A stretch of DNA of 48,732 nucleotides. It comes from Acidobacteriota bacterium. Its GTDB lineage: Bacteria; Acidobacteriota; Vicinamibacteria; Vicinamibacterales; CAVVIG01. Where the stretch lies: NCBI GenBank assembly GCA_025463215.1, contig JAOBWF010000139.1:1-48732 (forward strand), given 5' to 3'. Below the pieces are notes generated by a model. The model saw only the letters and a program-made list of their open reading frames with translations, was not told the DNA's origin and made no database searches. The position numbers and the translations under genes are program-made. Shown here piece after piece: positions 1-8,009 of the stretch; within the stretch, counting starts at the first letter, position 1; every line of letters starts with the position of its first letter.

Positions 1-56
1 CGACTGCTGCCGGCCTCGACACTCGAGCGCCGACGACGGCCGGCGAGCGGTTATCG

Positions 57-1709
57 TCACGTTAGCCGGCGGACGATCGCTGCGCGTCGCAATGCCGCCT
101 CGATGTTAGGGCAGATGTTCTCTTCACCCACGTGTTCGTGAAATTCCGCCTGACGCATCAGCGCCGCGGGCTGCGCCGGGGCGCCACAGAGGATCAACGT
201 TCGCTCGGTTCGATGCAACTCGTCGGCAAGATCTTCCAGCGCCCGTAGCCCTGTCGCATCGATCGCGGTCATGTTACGCAGCCGCAGGATGACGACCGGC
301 GCCAGTGTCTCGACCCGGTCCAGAATCTCGCGGATCTTGTCGCTGGCTCCAAACAGAAATGGGCCATGAATCCGAAACACGCTGACGTAGTCCGGGATGT
401 CCTTATCCTGCAGACTGTGGCGGCGCCCCGCCTCCACGTAGTCCGGCGTCACCAGCGACACCGTGGTCGTGCGCGACACCTTGCGAATGAACAGAAACAT
501 CGCCAGAACCATGCCGACCTCGACCGCGATGGTCAGGTCGGCGAAGACGGTCAGCGCGAACGTCACGAACCACACGCTGATGTCCATCTTCGTCAGCTTC
601 AACAGTTCCGGGATCTCGGCCCACTCCCCCATGTTGTAAGCGACCACGAGGAGGATTGATGCGAGCACGGCCAGAGGCACAAACCGGGCCAGGGGGGCGG
701 CGACCAGGAGCACGACGAGGATGGTCAACGCGTGAACCATTCCTGCGATCGGTGTCCGCGCGCCGGAGCGGATGTTCGTCGCGGTGCGGGCGATCGCGCC
801 GGTGGCCGGCAGTCCGCCGAACAGCGGCGAGGCGACGTTGGCGATTCCCTGCGCGATCAGTTCGACGTTCGGGTTGTGCCGATCGCCCCCCATCCGGTCC
901 GCCACGACGGCCGACATCAGCGACTCCAAGGCGCCGAGCAGCGCGATCGTCAGCGCCGGAGACGCGAGCGTCGGGATCAGGCTGATGTGAAATTTCGGGA
1001 TCACGAGCGGCGGCCAGCCGCGCGGAATACCACCGAAACGGCTGCCGATTGTCTCGACCGGAATCTTCAATGCCGCAACGAGTACGGTTCCCGCGAGGAG
1101 CACCACGATATAACCGGGAATACGCCGGATGAATCGGTTCCAGGTCACAAGCACTACCAGCGCGACCACTGCCAGTACGGTCGTCGGAAATGAAATGGTA
1201 CCCAGGTGCTCGGCGAGTGCGCGGATCCGCGGCCAGAATGAGCCGGGAACACTCGCCAGCTCGACCCCGAAGAAGTCTCGCAACTGCGTGCTCGCGATCA
1301 GGACGGCAATGCCGTTTGTGAAGCCGACAATCACTGGACGCGGTATGTACGTCACCGCCGCGCCCATCCCGGTCGCCCCCAGGACAATCAGGATCACGCC
1401 GGCCATCATCGTGCACATGAACAGCCCGTCGATGCCGTAGGTCGTGACGATGCCCGAAACGACGACGACGAACGCACCCGTCGGCCCGCCAATTTGAAAC
1501 CGCGAGCCGCCCAGGGCCGAAATGATGAAACCGGTGATCACCGCGCAATAGAGACCAGCCTGCGGCGGCACACCTGAGGAGATCGCGAACGCCATCGCCA
1601 GCGGGAGTGCGACGAGACCGACGGTTACGCCGGCGACGAGATCGGCGGCAAAGGTTGCCGCGCTGTAATTGTGAAGCAGCAGGATCGACTTTGGCGTCCA
1701 GGTACTCAT
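57..1709 (-). CDS. SulP family anion (sulfate/bicarbonate) transporter with STAS domain
   Basis: A 550-residue inner-membrane transporter of the SulP/SLC26 family, which moves sulfate, bicarbonate or dicarboxylates; the substrate cannot be read from sequence. The N-terminal part (about 15-430) is a string of hydrophobic helices with the family signature near the start (AGVTVGLVALPLAMAFAI) and a glycine-rich GGLPATGAIARTATN segment. The C-terminal 110 residues (about 440-545) form a soluble STAS domain with the characteristic IDATGLRAL loop. Length is normal for the family. The ATG at 1709 begins MSTWTPKS, just before the first membrane helices. No carbonic anhydrase or Na/H exchanger gene, the usual SulP partners, is next to it, so it looks monocistronic. 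The gene upstream on the same strand is not recognisable. Confidence 0.93.
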   Translation of the reverse strand: MSTWTPKSILLLHNYSAATFAADLVAGVTVGLVALPLAMAFAISSGVPPQAGLYCAVITGFIISALGGSRFQIGGPTGAFVVVVSGIVTTYGIDGLFMCTMMAGVILIVLGATGMGAAVTYIPRPVIVGFTNGIAVLIASTQLRDFFGVELASVPGSFWPRIRALAEHLGTISFPTTVLAVVALVVLVTWNRFIRRIPGYIVVLLAGTVLVAALKIPVETIGSRFGGIPRGWPPLVIPKFHISLIPTLASPALTIALLGALESLMSAVVADRMGGDRHNPNVELIAQGIANVASPLFGGLPATGAIARTATNIRSGARTPIAGMVHALTILVVLLVAAPLARFVPLAVLASILLVVAYNMGEWAEIPELLKLTKMDISVWFVTFALTVFADLTIAVEVGMVLAMFLFIRKVSRTTTVSLVTPDYVEAGRRHSLQDKDIPDYVSVFRIHGPFLFGASDKIREILDRVETLAPVVILRLRNMTAIDATGLRALEDLADELHRTERTLILCGAPAQPAALMRQAEFHEHVGEENICPNIEAALRRAAIVRRLT

Positions 1710-1958
1710 GAGGATAAATCAGTGTGGCACATTGCAACGCCGACCGACGTGGTGGCTGGTGATGCTGGATATCGGTGTCGTGGGACTCGTACTATCCGTC
1801 GCATTCGCGAACGCGACTTTGACCAACGTTGCGATTCTCCTCCACGACATGGAGGCACGCCGATATCCGCAGAGCAACCTCGCTCAGCTGATTCTGCAGG
1901 AACCAATCGACCTCGTTGTTTGTCGCCCGGCATTCTTGTCGCCCAGGTCACAGTCTGA

Positions 1959-2159
1959 AGTGCGAGAGCGTTTGACGCGGGCGATGTGCCAATCAAGTTC
2001 CGCCGCTGCGACCTGGACAACCAGACGCCGCGGATCACCGCTCCTGGATACGTGCGCTGGAATCGCACCTGGGGTGCCGGCGCGCGGATCAACGTGCCGT
2101 ACGGCTATACGAATAACCGGCTCCACGCCCGCGCGGACTACGACGTGGCAGGCTCGTGA
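1959..2159 (+). pseudogene. Start-less coding remnant, C-terminal end of an unknown protein
   Basis: In the frame ending at the TGA of 2157-2159 the translation reads as a compact natural-looking protein tail, with segments DVPIKFRRCDLDNQTPRI, GYVRWNRTWGAGARINVPYG and LHARADYDVAGS. It follows directly on an in-frame stop at 1956-1958 and has no start codon with a ribosome site, so it cannot be expressed as it stands. The hydrophobic N-terminal-like sequence in the neighbouring frame from 1708 could be the other part of the same broken gene. I do not recognise the family. Confidence 0.3.
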
Positions 2160-2373
2160 GGCTGGAAGGCGCCGATCGCCGGAGCACGATGGATCGCACG
2201 TTCCGGGAAACCGAAGAAACCCGTGAGCGCGGACGGACGAGGGGGGGCGACCGGTGAGGCCGACGCTGTAACGGACAGGTAAGGCAATTGTGGTGACGCC
2301 GTAATGATTCTGTCGGCGAACCACAAGATTAGGTTACTGCCCAGAACCATTTCGGAAATCAATAATATGTGGC

Positions 2374-2592
2374 GTGGGTCTTCCTCGGGGCGGTCAAGAC
2401 ATACCGCTATGGCAGAGCGGCTCCGCGCGCTGTGCGTGCAACGTCGTCTCGGCGGATAGAATCCGCGTGTTCGTCACGGTGGAGGGGATCCTCGTCTGCG
2501 AACGCTGGTTCACCGATTACCAAGAAGCGGGAGACTTTGCGGCTGACCTGATTCACGACTACAACACACCCGGCGACCCCGCCGCTTCGTAA
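2374..2592 (+). CDS. Small hypothetical protein
   Basis: A 72-residue open frame. The last 50 residues read like a real small soluble protein (RIRVFVTVEGILVCERWFTD, then an acidic tail DFAADLIHDYNTPGD), while the first 20 do not, so the true start may be an internal GTG or TTG. No domain recognised and no strong Shine-Dalgarno sequence at the listed ATG. It may equally be a fragment in a decaying region. Confidence 0.3.
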   Translation: MGLPRGGQDIPLWQSGSARCACNVVSADRIRVFVTVEGILVCERWFTDYQEAGDFAADLIHDYNTPGDPAAS

Positions 2593-2684
2593 CCGCGGCC
2601 GCGTTTCCATTTCGCCGTTCGCAGGGCGCGCCGATCGACCATCGCGCTCAACGGCCGTGCGTGGAGGCGGTGCGAGAGCGCCCG

Positions 2685-2885
2685 ATGCGCGCGGCTCCGT
2701 TCCATGTTGCGCTCGACCTTCTTGCGTCGTTGATGTGCGCTGGCCTAGTCGGTTTACCCGTTCTGGTCCTTGCGCGGATCGTGCGGTCTTATAGGATTGG
2801 AGGCACGTTGAAGCATCAGACGCCACCCGCCGACAGCGGCGACACCTACCCGCTGACTGTCAGCGACCCGGTGCGACCAGCATGA
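2685..2885 (+). CDS. Small predicted single-pass membrane protein
   Basis: A 66-residue frame with one hydrophobic segment (about 8-32, VALDLLASLMCAGLVGLPVLVLARIV) followed by a polar tail. Its stop codon overlaps the start of the DUF1569 gene in an ATGA arrangement, which favours it being translated and coupled to that gene. ATG 2685 was preferred over an upstream GTG (2661) because a GAGAG run lies 8 bases before it. No family recognised; a chance open frame in GC-rich DNA is possible. Confidence 0.3.
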   Translation: MRAAPFHVALDLLASLMCAGLVGLPVLVLARIVRSYRIGGTLKHQTPPADSGDTYPLTVSDPVRPA

Positions 2886-3334
2886 GACATTTGTATGACG
2901 CGGCGATCGCGGACGGAGTGAAAGCACGCATCGCGCGGCTCCGCCCCGACAGCCCGCGCCTGTGGGGGACAATGGACGCGGCGCAGATGCTGGCCCACTG
3001 CACCGCAGGCTTTGCGATGGCGCGAGGCGAGATCGCCCCACGCCGGCTGCTCATCGGCCGCCTCTTCGGCCCGATCGCGAAGCGCGCCGTGATCCATCGA
3101 GGCGAGCCGATGCGCCGCAACAGTCCCACCACGCGGCAGATGATCGTCTCGGACACGCGGGACTTGGCCGCGGAACAGGAGCGGCTGATCGCGGCAATCG
3201 ACCGCTTCGCGGCGGCGGGGCCATCCGGATGCACGACACACCCCCACATGTTCTTCGGTCCGCTCACTCCGGCCGAGTGGGCGACGCTGATGTATCAGCA
3301 CCTCGACCACCACCTCCGGCAGTTCCAGGTGTAA
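2882..3334 (+). CDS. DUF1569 / DinB-like protein
   Basis: A 150-residue protein matching the layout of DUF1569, a branch of the DinB/YfiT four-helix metal-binding superfamily. Visible signatures: WGTMDAAQMLAHC near residue 28-40, where the histidine is one expected metal ligand, a central NSPTT segment, then HPHMFFGPLTPAEWATLMYQHLDHH near the end supplying the remaining histidines. The exact reaction of DUF1569 proteins is not established; relatives include thiol-dependent transferases and hydrolases. Full length for the family, ATG start overlapping the preceding small ORF by 4 bases. Confidence 0.82.
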   Translation: MRHLYDAAIADGVKARIARLRPDSPRLWGTMDAAQMLAHCTAGFAMARGEIAPRRLLIGRLFGPIAKRAVIHRGEPMRRNSPTTRQMIVSDTRDLAAEQERLIAAIDRFAAAGPSGCTTHPHMFFGPLTPAEWATLMYQHLDHHLRQFQV

Positions 3335-3417
3335 GCGGTCGACGCTCCCGTCGCGACTGCTGTCGACACGGTGCCTTGGCGCAGCGCCGTGACCTGCACG
3401 TACACGACAGTCCACGC

Positions 3418-3651
3418 CTAGGCGCAGGAAGGGCTAGCACCCGTCGTCCGGATGAAGATCAGGCCATCGGCCAGCATGCGCTCCAGAGTCGCGCGCTCAC
3501 CCACCTGCTGCGCCCAGTCGAACAGGATGCCCGCCGCCTTGGCATTCCGATCGTCCGCCGCGACATTGTCGTTCTCTCGACCGAGCGTGCAGGTCTCGAT
3601 CGAGGACGGCGTTTGTCGCAACGCGCACGCGCGGCCAACCATGCGCATCAA
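3418..3651 (-). CDS. Small hypothetical protein downstream of efflux operon
   Basis: A 77-residue minus-strand frame starting 25 bases after the stop of the efflux membrane-fusion gene, so it could be the last gene of that operon. The middle (DDRNAKAAGILFDWAQQVGERATLERMLADGL) has the composition of a helical soluble protein. No domain recognised and no clear Shine-Dalgarno sequence; kept at low confidence. Confidence 0.3.
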   Translation of the reverse strand: MMRMVGRACALRQTPSSIETCTLGRENDNVAADDRNAKAAGILFDWAQQVGERATLERMLADGLIFIRTTGASPSCA

Positions 3652-3675
3652 AGGCCGCGGTGAACTGGTCGGTCG

Positions 3676-4851
3676 TTACGGCGCCTTAACCGGCTTCGGT
3701 TGAACCGGAGTGCCGGCCCGGACTTCGTCGGTTCCCCGCGCGGCGATCTCGTCGCCGGCTGCCAAATCGCCGAACACTTCGACCAGCGGTCCGGACGCGA
3801 GCCCCGTCTTGACGTCAACCCATTCGGTGCGACCATCGCGGACGCGGATGACGAACGTCCGCGCGGTCGTGGTCGCCACGCTACCGCTCGGGACGAAGCG
3901 TGACGATCCGGTGCGGCGGACCGGCCACCGCACCTGCGCGAACGTGCCAGGCGCGAGCCGGCCGTCATCGTTCTTCACGTCGAGTTCAACGGCCATCGTC
4001 CGGGTATTGACGTCGACCGACTGCGAGATCCGAGCGATCGTGCCGGAGAACATCTGGTCCGGGTACGCGGCCACCGAAAAGGTCAGCGCTGTGCCCGAGC
4101 GCACCCCAGACGTATACGCCTCGGGGACCGGAATCACGAGCCGCAGGCGGATGCTCGAGACAATACGCACAATCGGCGCCGCGGCGCCGGGTCCACCCGC
4201 CGGACCGACGAGCGCACCCGGATGGACGTTGCGCTCCGTCACGACGCCGGCAAAGGGCGCGGTGATCCGCAGGTAGCCTTCCGTGTCGCTGACGGACTTC
4301 AGCGCCTGGCGGGCGGCCTCGACGTTCTGCTCGGCCGCCGCGACCTGACCTTGGTCCGCTTCGACCGCCTTCTGTGCGACGACGACATCGTTGCCAGCGA
4401 CGACGCCAGGCGTTGCGGCCGCCGCCTTCAACTTGTCGTAGGTGCTCGCCGTCGCGTCGGCCTTCGATCGCACCGCGGCCAGTTGCGCCTCCGCCGCCTG
4501 CAGTTTCGACTGCGCCTCGGCCTTCTGTGCACCGAGCTCGGGCGCCTCGAGGACGGCGATCTGCTCGCCCGTCTTCACTCGCGACCCGCGATCCACGCGG
4601 ATCGTTTTGACGAACCCATTGACGCGCGAATAGAGCGCCACCGTCTCGTACGGGGTCAGCTCACCAGGCAAGGACAGCGTCACATTGAGCGGCTGCTCCA
4701 CGACCTTCACGACCTCAATCGTCGGTGGCCCGGATGGCGCCGCCTTCTCCGTCGTCTGCGCCGGCGCCTTGCCGCGGCACCCACCGATCGCCAGCACCGA
4801 CACGATGCCGAACGCGACACGGGCACAGGTCATCTCGCGAAACACGCTCAT
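3676..4851 (-). CDS. RND efflux periplasmic adaptor (membrane fusion protein), lipoprotein
   Basis: A 391-residue HlyD/MFP-family adaptor that would link an inner-membrane RND pump to a TolC channel. The N-terminus is a lipoprotein signal peptide ending in a lipobox (AIGGC, Cys about 25). Then come the beta-barrel/lipoyl half (VALYSRVNGFVKTIRVDRG), a long alpha-helical hairpin rich in Ala, Gln and Glu (about 115-190), the returning lipoyl half (ITAPFAGVVTERNVHPG) and the beta-barrel domain with the conserved DVNTRTMAVEL stretch. The ATG overlaps the permease stop codon in an ATGA junction, implying translational coupling; a GGGAG sequence lies just upstream. Because the permease gene is interrupted, this adaptor may lack its partner unless it works with the second pump. 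Confidence 0.9.
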   Translation of the reverse strand: MSVFREMTCARVAFGIVSVLAIGGCRGKAPAQTTEKAAPSGPPTIEVVKVVEQPLNVTLSLPGELTPYETVALYSRVNGFVKTIRVDRGSRVKTGEQIAVLEAPELGAQKAEAQSKLQAAEAQLAAVRSKADATASTYDKLKAAAATPGVVAGNDVVVAQKAVEADQGQVAAAEQNVEAARQALKSVSDTEGYLRITAPFAGVVTERNVHPGALVGPAGGPGAAAPIVRIVSSIRLRLVIPVPEAYTSGVRSGTALTFSVAAYPDQMFSGTIARISQSVDVNTRTMAVELDVKNDDGRLAPGTFAQVRWPVRRTGSSRFVPSGSVATTTARTFVIRVRDGRTEWVDVKTGLASGPLVEVFGDLAAGDEIAARGTDEVRAGTPVQPKPVKAP

Positions 4852-7010
4852 ACCGCTCCCTGCGTGCGATGGGTACTCGCCGGATCGTCCGGATCCAGCG
4901 ACGGCGACCCCGCCGGCGCCGACTGCTGCACCAGCGAGTAGACCGACGGCAGCACGAGTAGCGTCGCGACCGTCGCGGCGGCGAGCCCGCCAATGACCGC
5001 CCGACCCAACGGCGCGGTCGCGTCGGCGCCTTCGCCCAACGCCAGCGCCATCGGCACCATGCCGGCGATCATCGCGGCGCTGGTCATCAACACCGGCCGC
5101 ATGCGCGACTGCGCCGCTTCGATCGCGGTCTGCAGCGGCGAGGCGCCATGGACCCTCGCCTGCTCGGCAAACGTCACCAGCAGAATCGCGTTCGCTACGG
5201 CCACGCCGATCGCCATAATTCCGCCCATGAATGACTGCACGTTCAGTGTCGTTCGGGTCATGAACAGCGTCAGCACGACCCCCATCAGCACCGCGGGGAC
5301 GGTCGACACGACGACGAAGGCCAGCCGCAGCGATTGGAAGTTGGCGGCGAGCAGCAAAAAGATGACCACGACCGCGACCGCGAGGCCGGCGGTGATGTTG
5401 GTGAAGGTCTCGCGCATGGCCGCGATTTGTCCGCGGACGGCGACGGCGCCGCCGCGCGGCGGCGCGCCTGCGCGCGCAATCGCGGCGTCCACCTGTGCCA
5501 CGGTGCGGCCGAGGTCCTGTCCCGCGATGTTCGCCGTCAGCGTGACCATCCGTTGACCGTTGATACGGTCGTACTCGCCGACGATCGTGGCGTTGTCGAT
5601 CCTCGCGACGTCGCCGAGCATGGCGTGCGCGCCGCGGTCGCCGCTGACCGGGATCACCCGCAGGTCCTCAAGGCTGCTGACGCGGGGCTGCGGCACTTCG
5701 ACCTGTACCTGGAACGCGATGCCGGTCCGGGGATCCGCCCAGTAGTTCGGCGCGACGAAACGACTAGACCCCGTCGTCGCGGCGAACGAGCGGCCGATCT
5801 GATCCACGGTCACGCCGAGCTGGCCCGCCATCTGCCGATTGACATCGATCTGGATCGCCGGATAGTCGAGCGCCTGGCCGTACTGGAGGTCGCGCAGCGC
5901 CGGAATGCGCGCGAGCTCGTCCCGCATTGTGGCGGCGAACGTGCGGCTCGCCGCGAAGTCCGGCCCGGTAATGGCCACCTCCACCGGGGTGGACGTGCCG
6001 AAGTTCATGATCCGGTTGACGATGTCACCTGGCTCGAAGGAGAACTGTGCGGCGGGAAAGCGGATGTTGAACCGGCCGCGCAGCGTTTCCTCGAAGTCCA
6101 CCAGCTTGATGCCGGCGTCGGGTCTGAGCGCCACTTGCAGTACCCCTTCGTGCGAACCGCCGGTCCACAGGAAGATGGTGTTGATCGGGTACGACGAAGG
6201 CTGGACGCCCACATAGCCGAGGGTGATGTCGACATTGTTCGGACCGGCGGCCGTCTTGATCTCGTCGAGGACATCGCCCGCCAGGCGCTCGGTCGACTCG
6301 AACTTCGTGCCGGCTGGCGCGCGGAACCGCAGCTGGAACTGGCTCACGCCGCCCGCCGGGAAAATCTCACGACCCAGGTTCAGGCCGACGAGCAAGACAC
6401 CGCCGACGGTCACCACCGCGTACGCAGTGACCAGCAGCCAACGGGCCGCCGCCATCCGGTGCAGCACCCGCCCGAGGCGATCCCGAAGACGGCCGACCCA
6501 GTCGGTCGTGTGCGTCTGGGGCGTCGCGTGGCGGCCGCCGAGCAGCCACACCGACAGGACCGGCACGAGCGAGCTGGAGAGAAAGAAGGACGCCACCATC
6601 GCGAAGCCGACCGCGAGCGAGAGCGGCACGAACAGCGACCGCGACACTCCCGTCATGAAGAACGACGGTACGAAGACGGCCACAACCGAGAACATCGCCA
6701 GCATTCGCGGCACGACCACTTCTCCGCTGGCGTCGAGGACCGCGCGCGCGACGGATCCGCCGCGGGCCATGTGCGTGTGGATGTTTTCGATGGCGACCGT
6801 CGCTTCGTCCACCAGGATGCCGACGGCGAGCGCCAGCCCTCCCAGCGTCATCACGTTGATTGTCTGCCCGGCGCCCCACAGTGCAATCACCGCGGTGAGC
6901 AAGGCAAACGGAATGGTGGTGACCACGATCCCGGCGCTCCGCCAGTCGCCGAGGAAAATCAGGACCATCACACCGGTCAACAGTGCGCCGATCGCCGCCT
7001 CTCGCAACAC
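4848..7010 (-). CDS. RND efflux permease, C-terminal part of an interrupted gene
   Basis: The C-terminal two thirds of an HAE/HME-type RND transporter. It starts at the beginning of the first transmembrane bundle (REAAIGALLTGVMVLIFLGDW), keeps the TM4 motif with the proton-relay acidic residue region (GGLALAVGILVDEATVAIENIH), the second periplasmic loop and all remaining helices, and ends normally. It is in the same reading frame as the N-terminal part (7038-8006), separated only by two TAG codons (7038-7040 and 7026-7028). The GTG at 7008-7010 is the first possible start after the stops but has no convincing ribosome site, so independent translation is doubtful. No frameshift or deletion: an alignment by eye to the intact paralogue at 12155-15319 keeps spacing residue for residue across the break. 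Confidence 0.8.
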   Translation of the reverse strand: MLREAAIGALLTGVMVLIFLGDWRSAGIVVTTIPFALLTAVIALWGAGQTINVMTLGGLALAVGILVDEATVAIENIHTHMARGGSVARAVLDASGEVVVPRMLAMFSVVAVFVPSFFMTGVSRSLFVPLSLAVGFAMVASFFLSSSLVPVLSVWLLGGRHATPQTHTTDWVGRLRDRLGRVLHRMAAARWLLVTAYAVVTVGGVLLVGLNLGREIFPAGGVSQFQLRFRAPAGTKFESTERLAGDVLDEIKTAAGPNNVDITLGYVGVQPSSYPINTIFLWTGGSHEGVLQVALRPDAGIKLVDFEETLRGRFNIRFPAAQFSFEPGDIVNRIMNFGTSTPVEVAITGPDFAASRTFAATMRDELARIPALRDLQYGQALDYPAIQIDVNRQMAGQLGVTVDQIGRSFAATTGSSRFVAPNYWADPRTGIAFQVQVEVPQPRVSSLEDLRVIPVSGDRGAHAMLGDVARIDNATIVGEYDRINGQRMVTLTANIAGQDLGRTVAQVDAAIARAGAPPRGGAVAVRGQIAAMRETFTNITAGLAVAVVVIFLLLAANFQSLRLAFVVVSTVPAVLMGVVLTLFMTRTTLNVQSFMGGIMAIGVAVANAILLVTFAEQARVHGASPLQTAIEAAQSRMRPVLMTSAAMIAGMVPMALALGEGADATAPLGRAVIGGLAAATVATLLVLPSVYSLVQQSAPAGSPSLDPDDPASTHRTQGAV

Positions 7011-7037
7011 CGCCAGAAGCGATGCCTACACGTTCCT

Positions 7038-8006
7038 CTACTGATCCAGCACGTAGCTCACCTTGATGTCGTCGGGCACGAGCGCCTGAAACCGGCCGAG
7101 GTTCGTCTTGACCTCGCGCACCACGTCGAGCGTCGACGCGTTCGGCCGCTTGGTCACAGGAATGTAGACGGCGCGCCGGCCATTGACCAACGCGTAGGCG
7201 GTCGGAATATCCGTGCTGTCGGTGACCGAGCCGATGTCGCGAATCGAGATCGGCGGTCCGGCGCCGGTCCGGATCGGCAACTCCAGGAGGTCGTTGATGT
7301 TCGACACGACCGCGTTCATCGGCGAGATGCGCGTTTCGTCGCCGATGTTGACGCTGCCTGAGGGCATGATCACGTTCCCCGTCGTCACCGCCTTGATCAC
7401 GTCGTCGGGCGACATGTTGTACGAGCGGAGCCGATCCGGATCGACCCGAATCACGATCGTGCGCTGACTGCCGCCAAACGGCGGCGGCGACGTCAGCCCC
7501 GGCAGCGTCGCGAACTGCGGACGGACCCGGTTCAAGGCGAGATCCTGAATCTCACCCAGGCTGCGGCTCTCGCTCGCAAACACCAGATAGCCCACCGGCA
7601 CCGTGCCGGCGTCGAAGCGCATGATGAACGGCCCGACCGTGCCGGGCGGCATGAACGCGCGGGCGCGGTTGACGTAGCCGATCGTCTGCGCCAGCGCCTC
7701 GGCCATGTCGGTGCCCGGATGAAACGTAAGCTTCAACAAGCTGGTGTTCTGGATCGATTTCGACTCGACGCTCTCGATCCCGTTCACGTAGAGGAAGTGG
7801 TACTCGTAGTAATACGTGATGTACCCTTCCATCTGCGCCGGGCTCATGCCGCCGTACGGCTGGGCCACGTAAATCACCGGGAGATCGAGGTCCGGAAAGA
7901 TGTCGGCGCGCATCCGGCTCACCGCAAGCACGGCGGTCAGTGCGACGGCAACCACCACGATCAGCACGCTGATCGGACGCCGGAGGGCCGCGCGGATCAA
8001 CCACAT
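7038..8006 (-). CDS. RND efflux permease, N-terminal part of an interrupted gene
   Basis: 322 residues: the first transmembrane helix (about 8-30), then the PN1/PN2 porter subdomains with family landmarks such as [20 protein letters not shown], the strand [15 protein letters not shown] and the [16 protein letters not shown] segment, ending at VSYVLDQ just where TM2 should begin. An RND protein needs about 1040 residues, so this product alone cannot be a pump. Starts 3 bases after the TolC gene stop. The missing part follows in frame after two amber codons. Could be a very recent pseudogene, a sequencing artefact, or, less likely, amber readthrough; other genes in this window use TAG as an ordinary stop (for example 10865-10867, 22733-22735). 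Confidence 0.8.
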   Translation of the reverse strand: MWLIRAALRRPISVLIVVVAVALTAVLAVSRMRADIFPDLDLPVIYVAQPYGGMSPAQMEGYITYYYEYHFLYVNGIESVESKSIQNTSLLKLTFHPGTDMAEALAQTIGYVNRARAFMPPGTVGPFIMRFDAGTVPVGYLVFASESRSLGEIQDLALNRVRPQFATLPGLTSPPPFGGSQRTIVIRVDPDRLRSYNMSPDDVIKAVTTGNVIMPSGSVNIGDETRISPMNAVVSNINDLLELPIRTGAGPPISIRDIGSVTDSTDIPTAYALVNGRRAVYIPVTKRPNASTLDVVREVKTNLGRFQALVPDDIKVSYVLDQ

Positions 8007-8009
8007 CGA

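Larger units (their letters stand above)
1710..2660. other. Gene-poor region, probably decayed
   Basis: Nearly 1 kb between the SulP gene and the first plausible small gene cluster. Several overlapping open frames exist on both strands but none reads as a recognisable protein along its length. The plus strand shows a protein-like stretch in one frame (about 1708-1990) followed by a more convincing one in a second frame (1959-2159), the pattern expected of a frameshifted or deleted gene. No tRNA, terminator or repeat was recognised. Confidence 0.5.

Noticed and set aside
403..1737. 444-residue open frame opposite sulP in another frame
   Set aside because: Arg/Pro-rich shadow of the SulP gene with no protein character; typical of GC-rich DNA.
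2395..2475. Possible tRNA-like region in the gene-poor stretch
   Set aside because: No acceptor stem pairing or TTCRA/T-loop pattern could be found.
7026..7040. Genome-wide recoding of TAG as a sense codon
   Set aside because: Other intact genes here end in TAG at the expected C-terminus (10865-10867, 18530-18532, 22733-22735, 25069-25071), so TAG is a normal stop.
5334..7361. 675-residue plus-strand frame across the RND permease
   Set aside because: Antisense shadow; its His/Arg/Asp-rich composition mirrors the RND codons and there is no domain or ribosome site.
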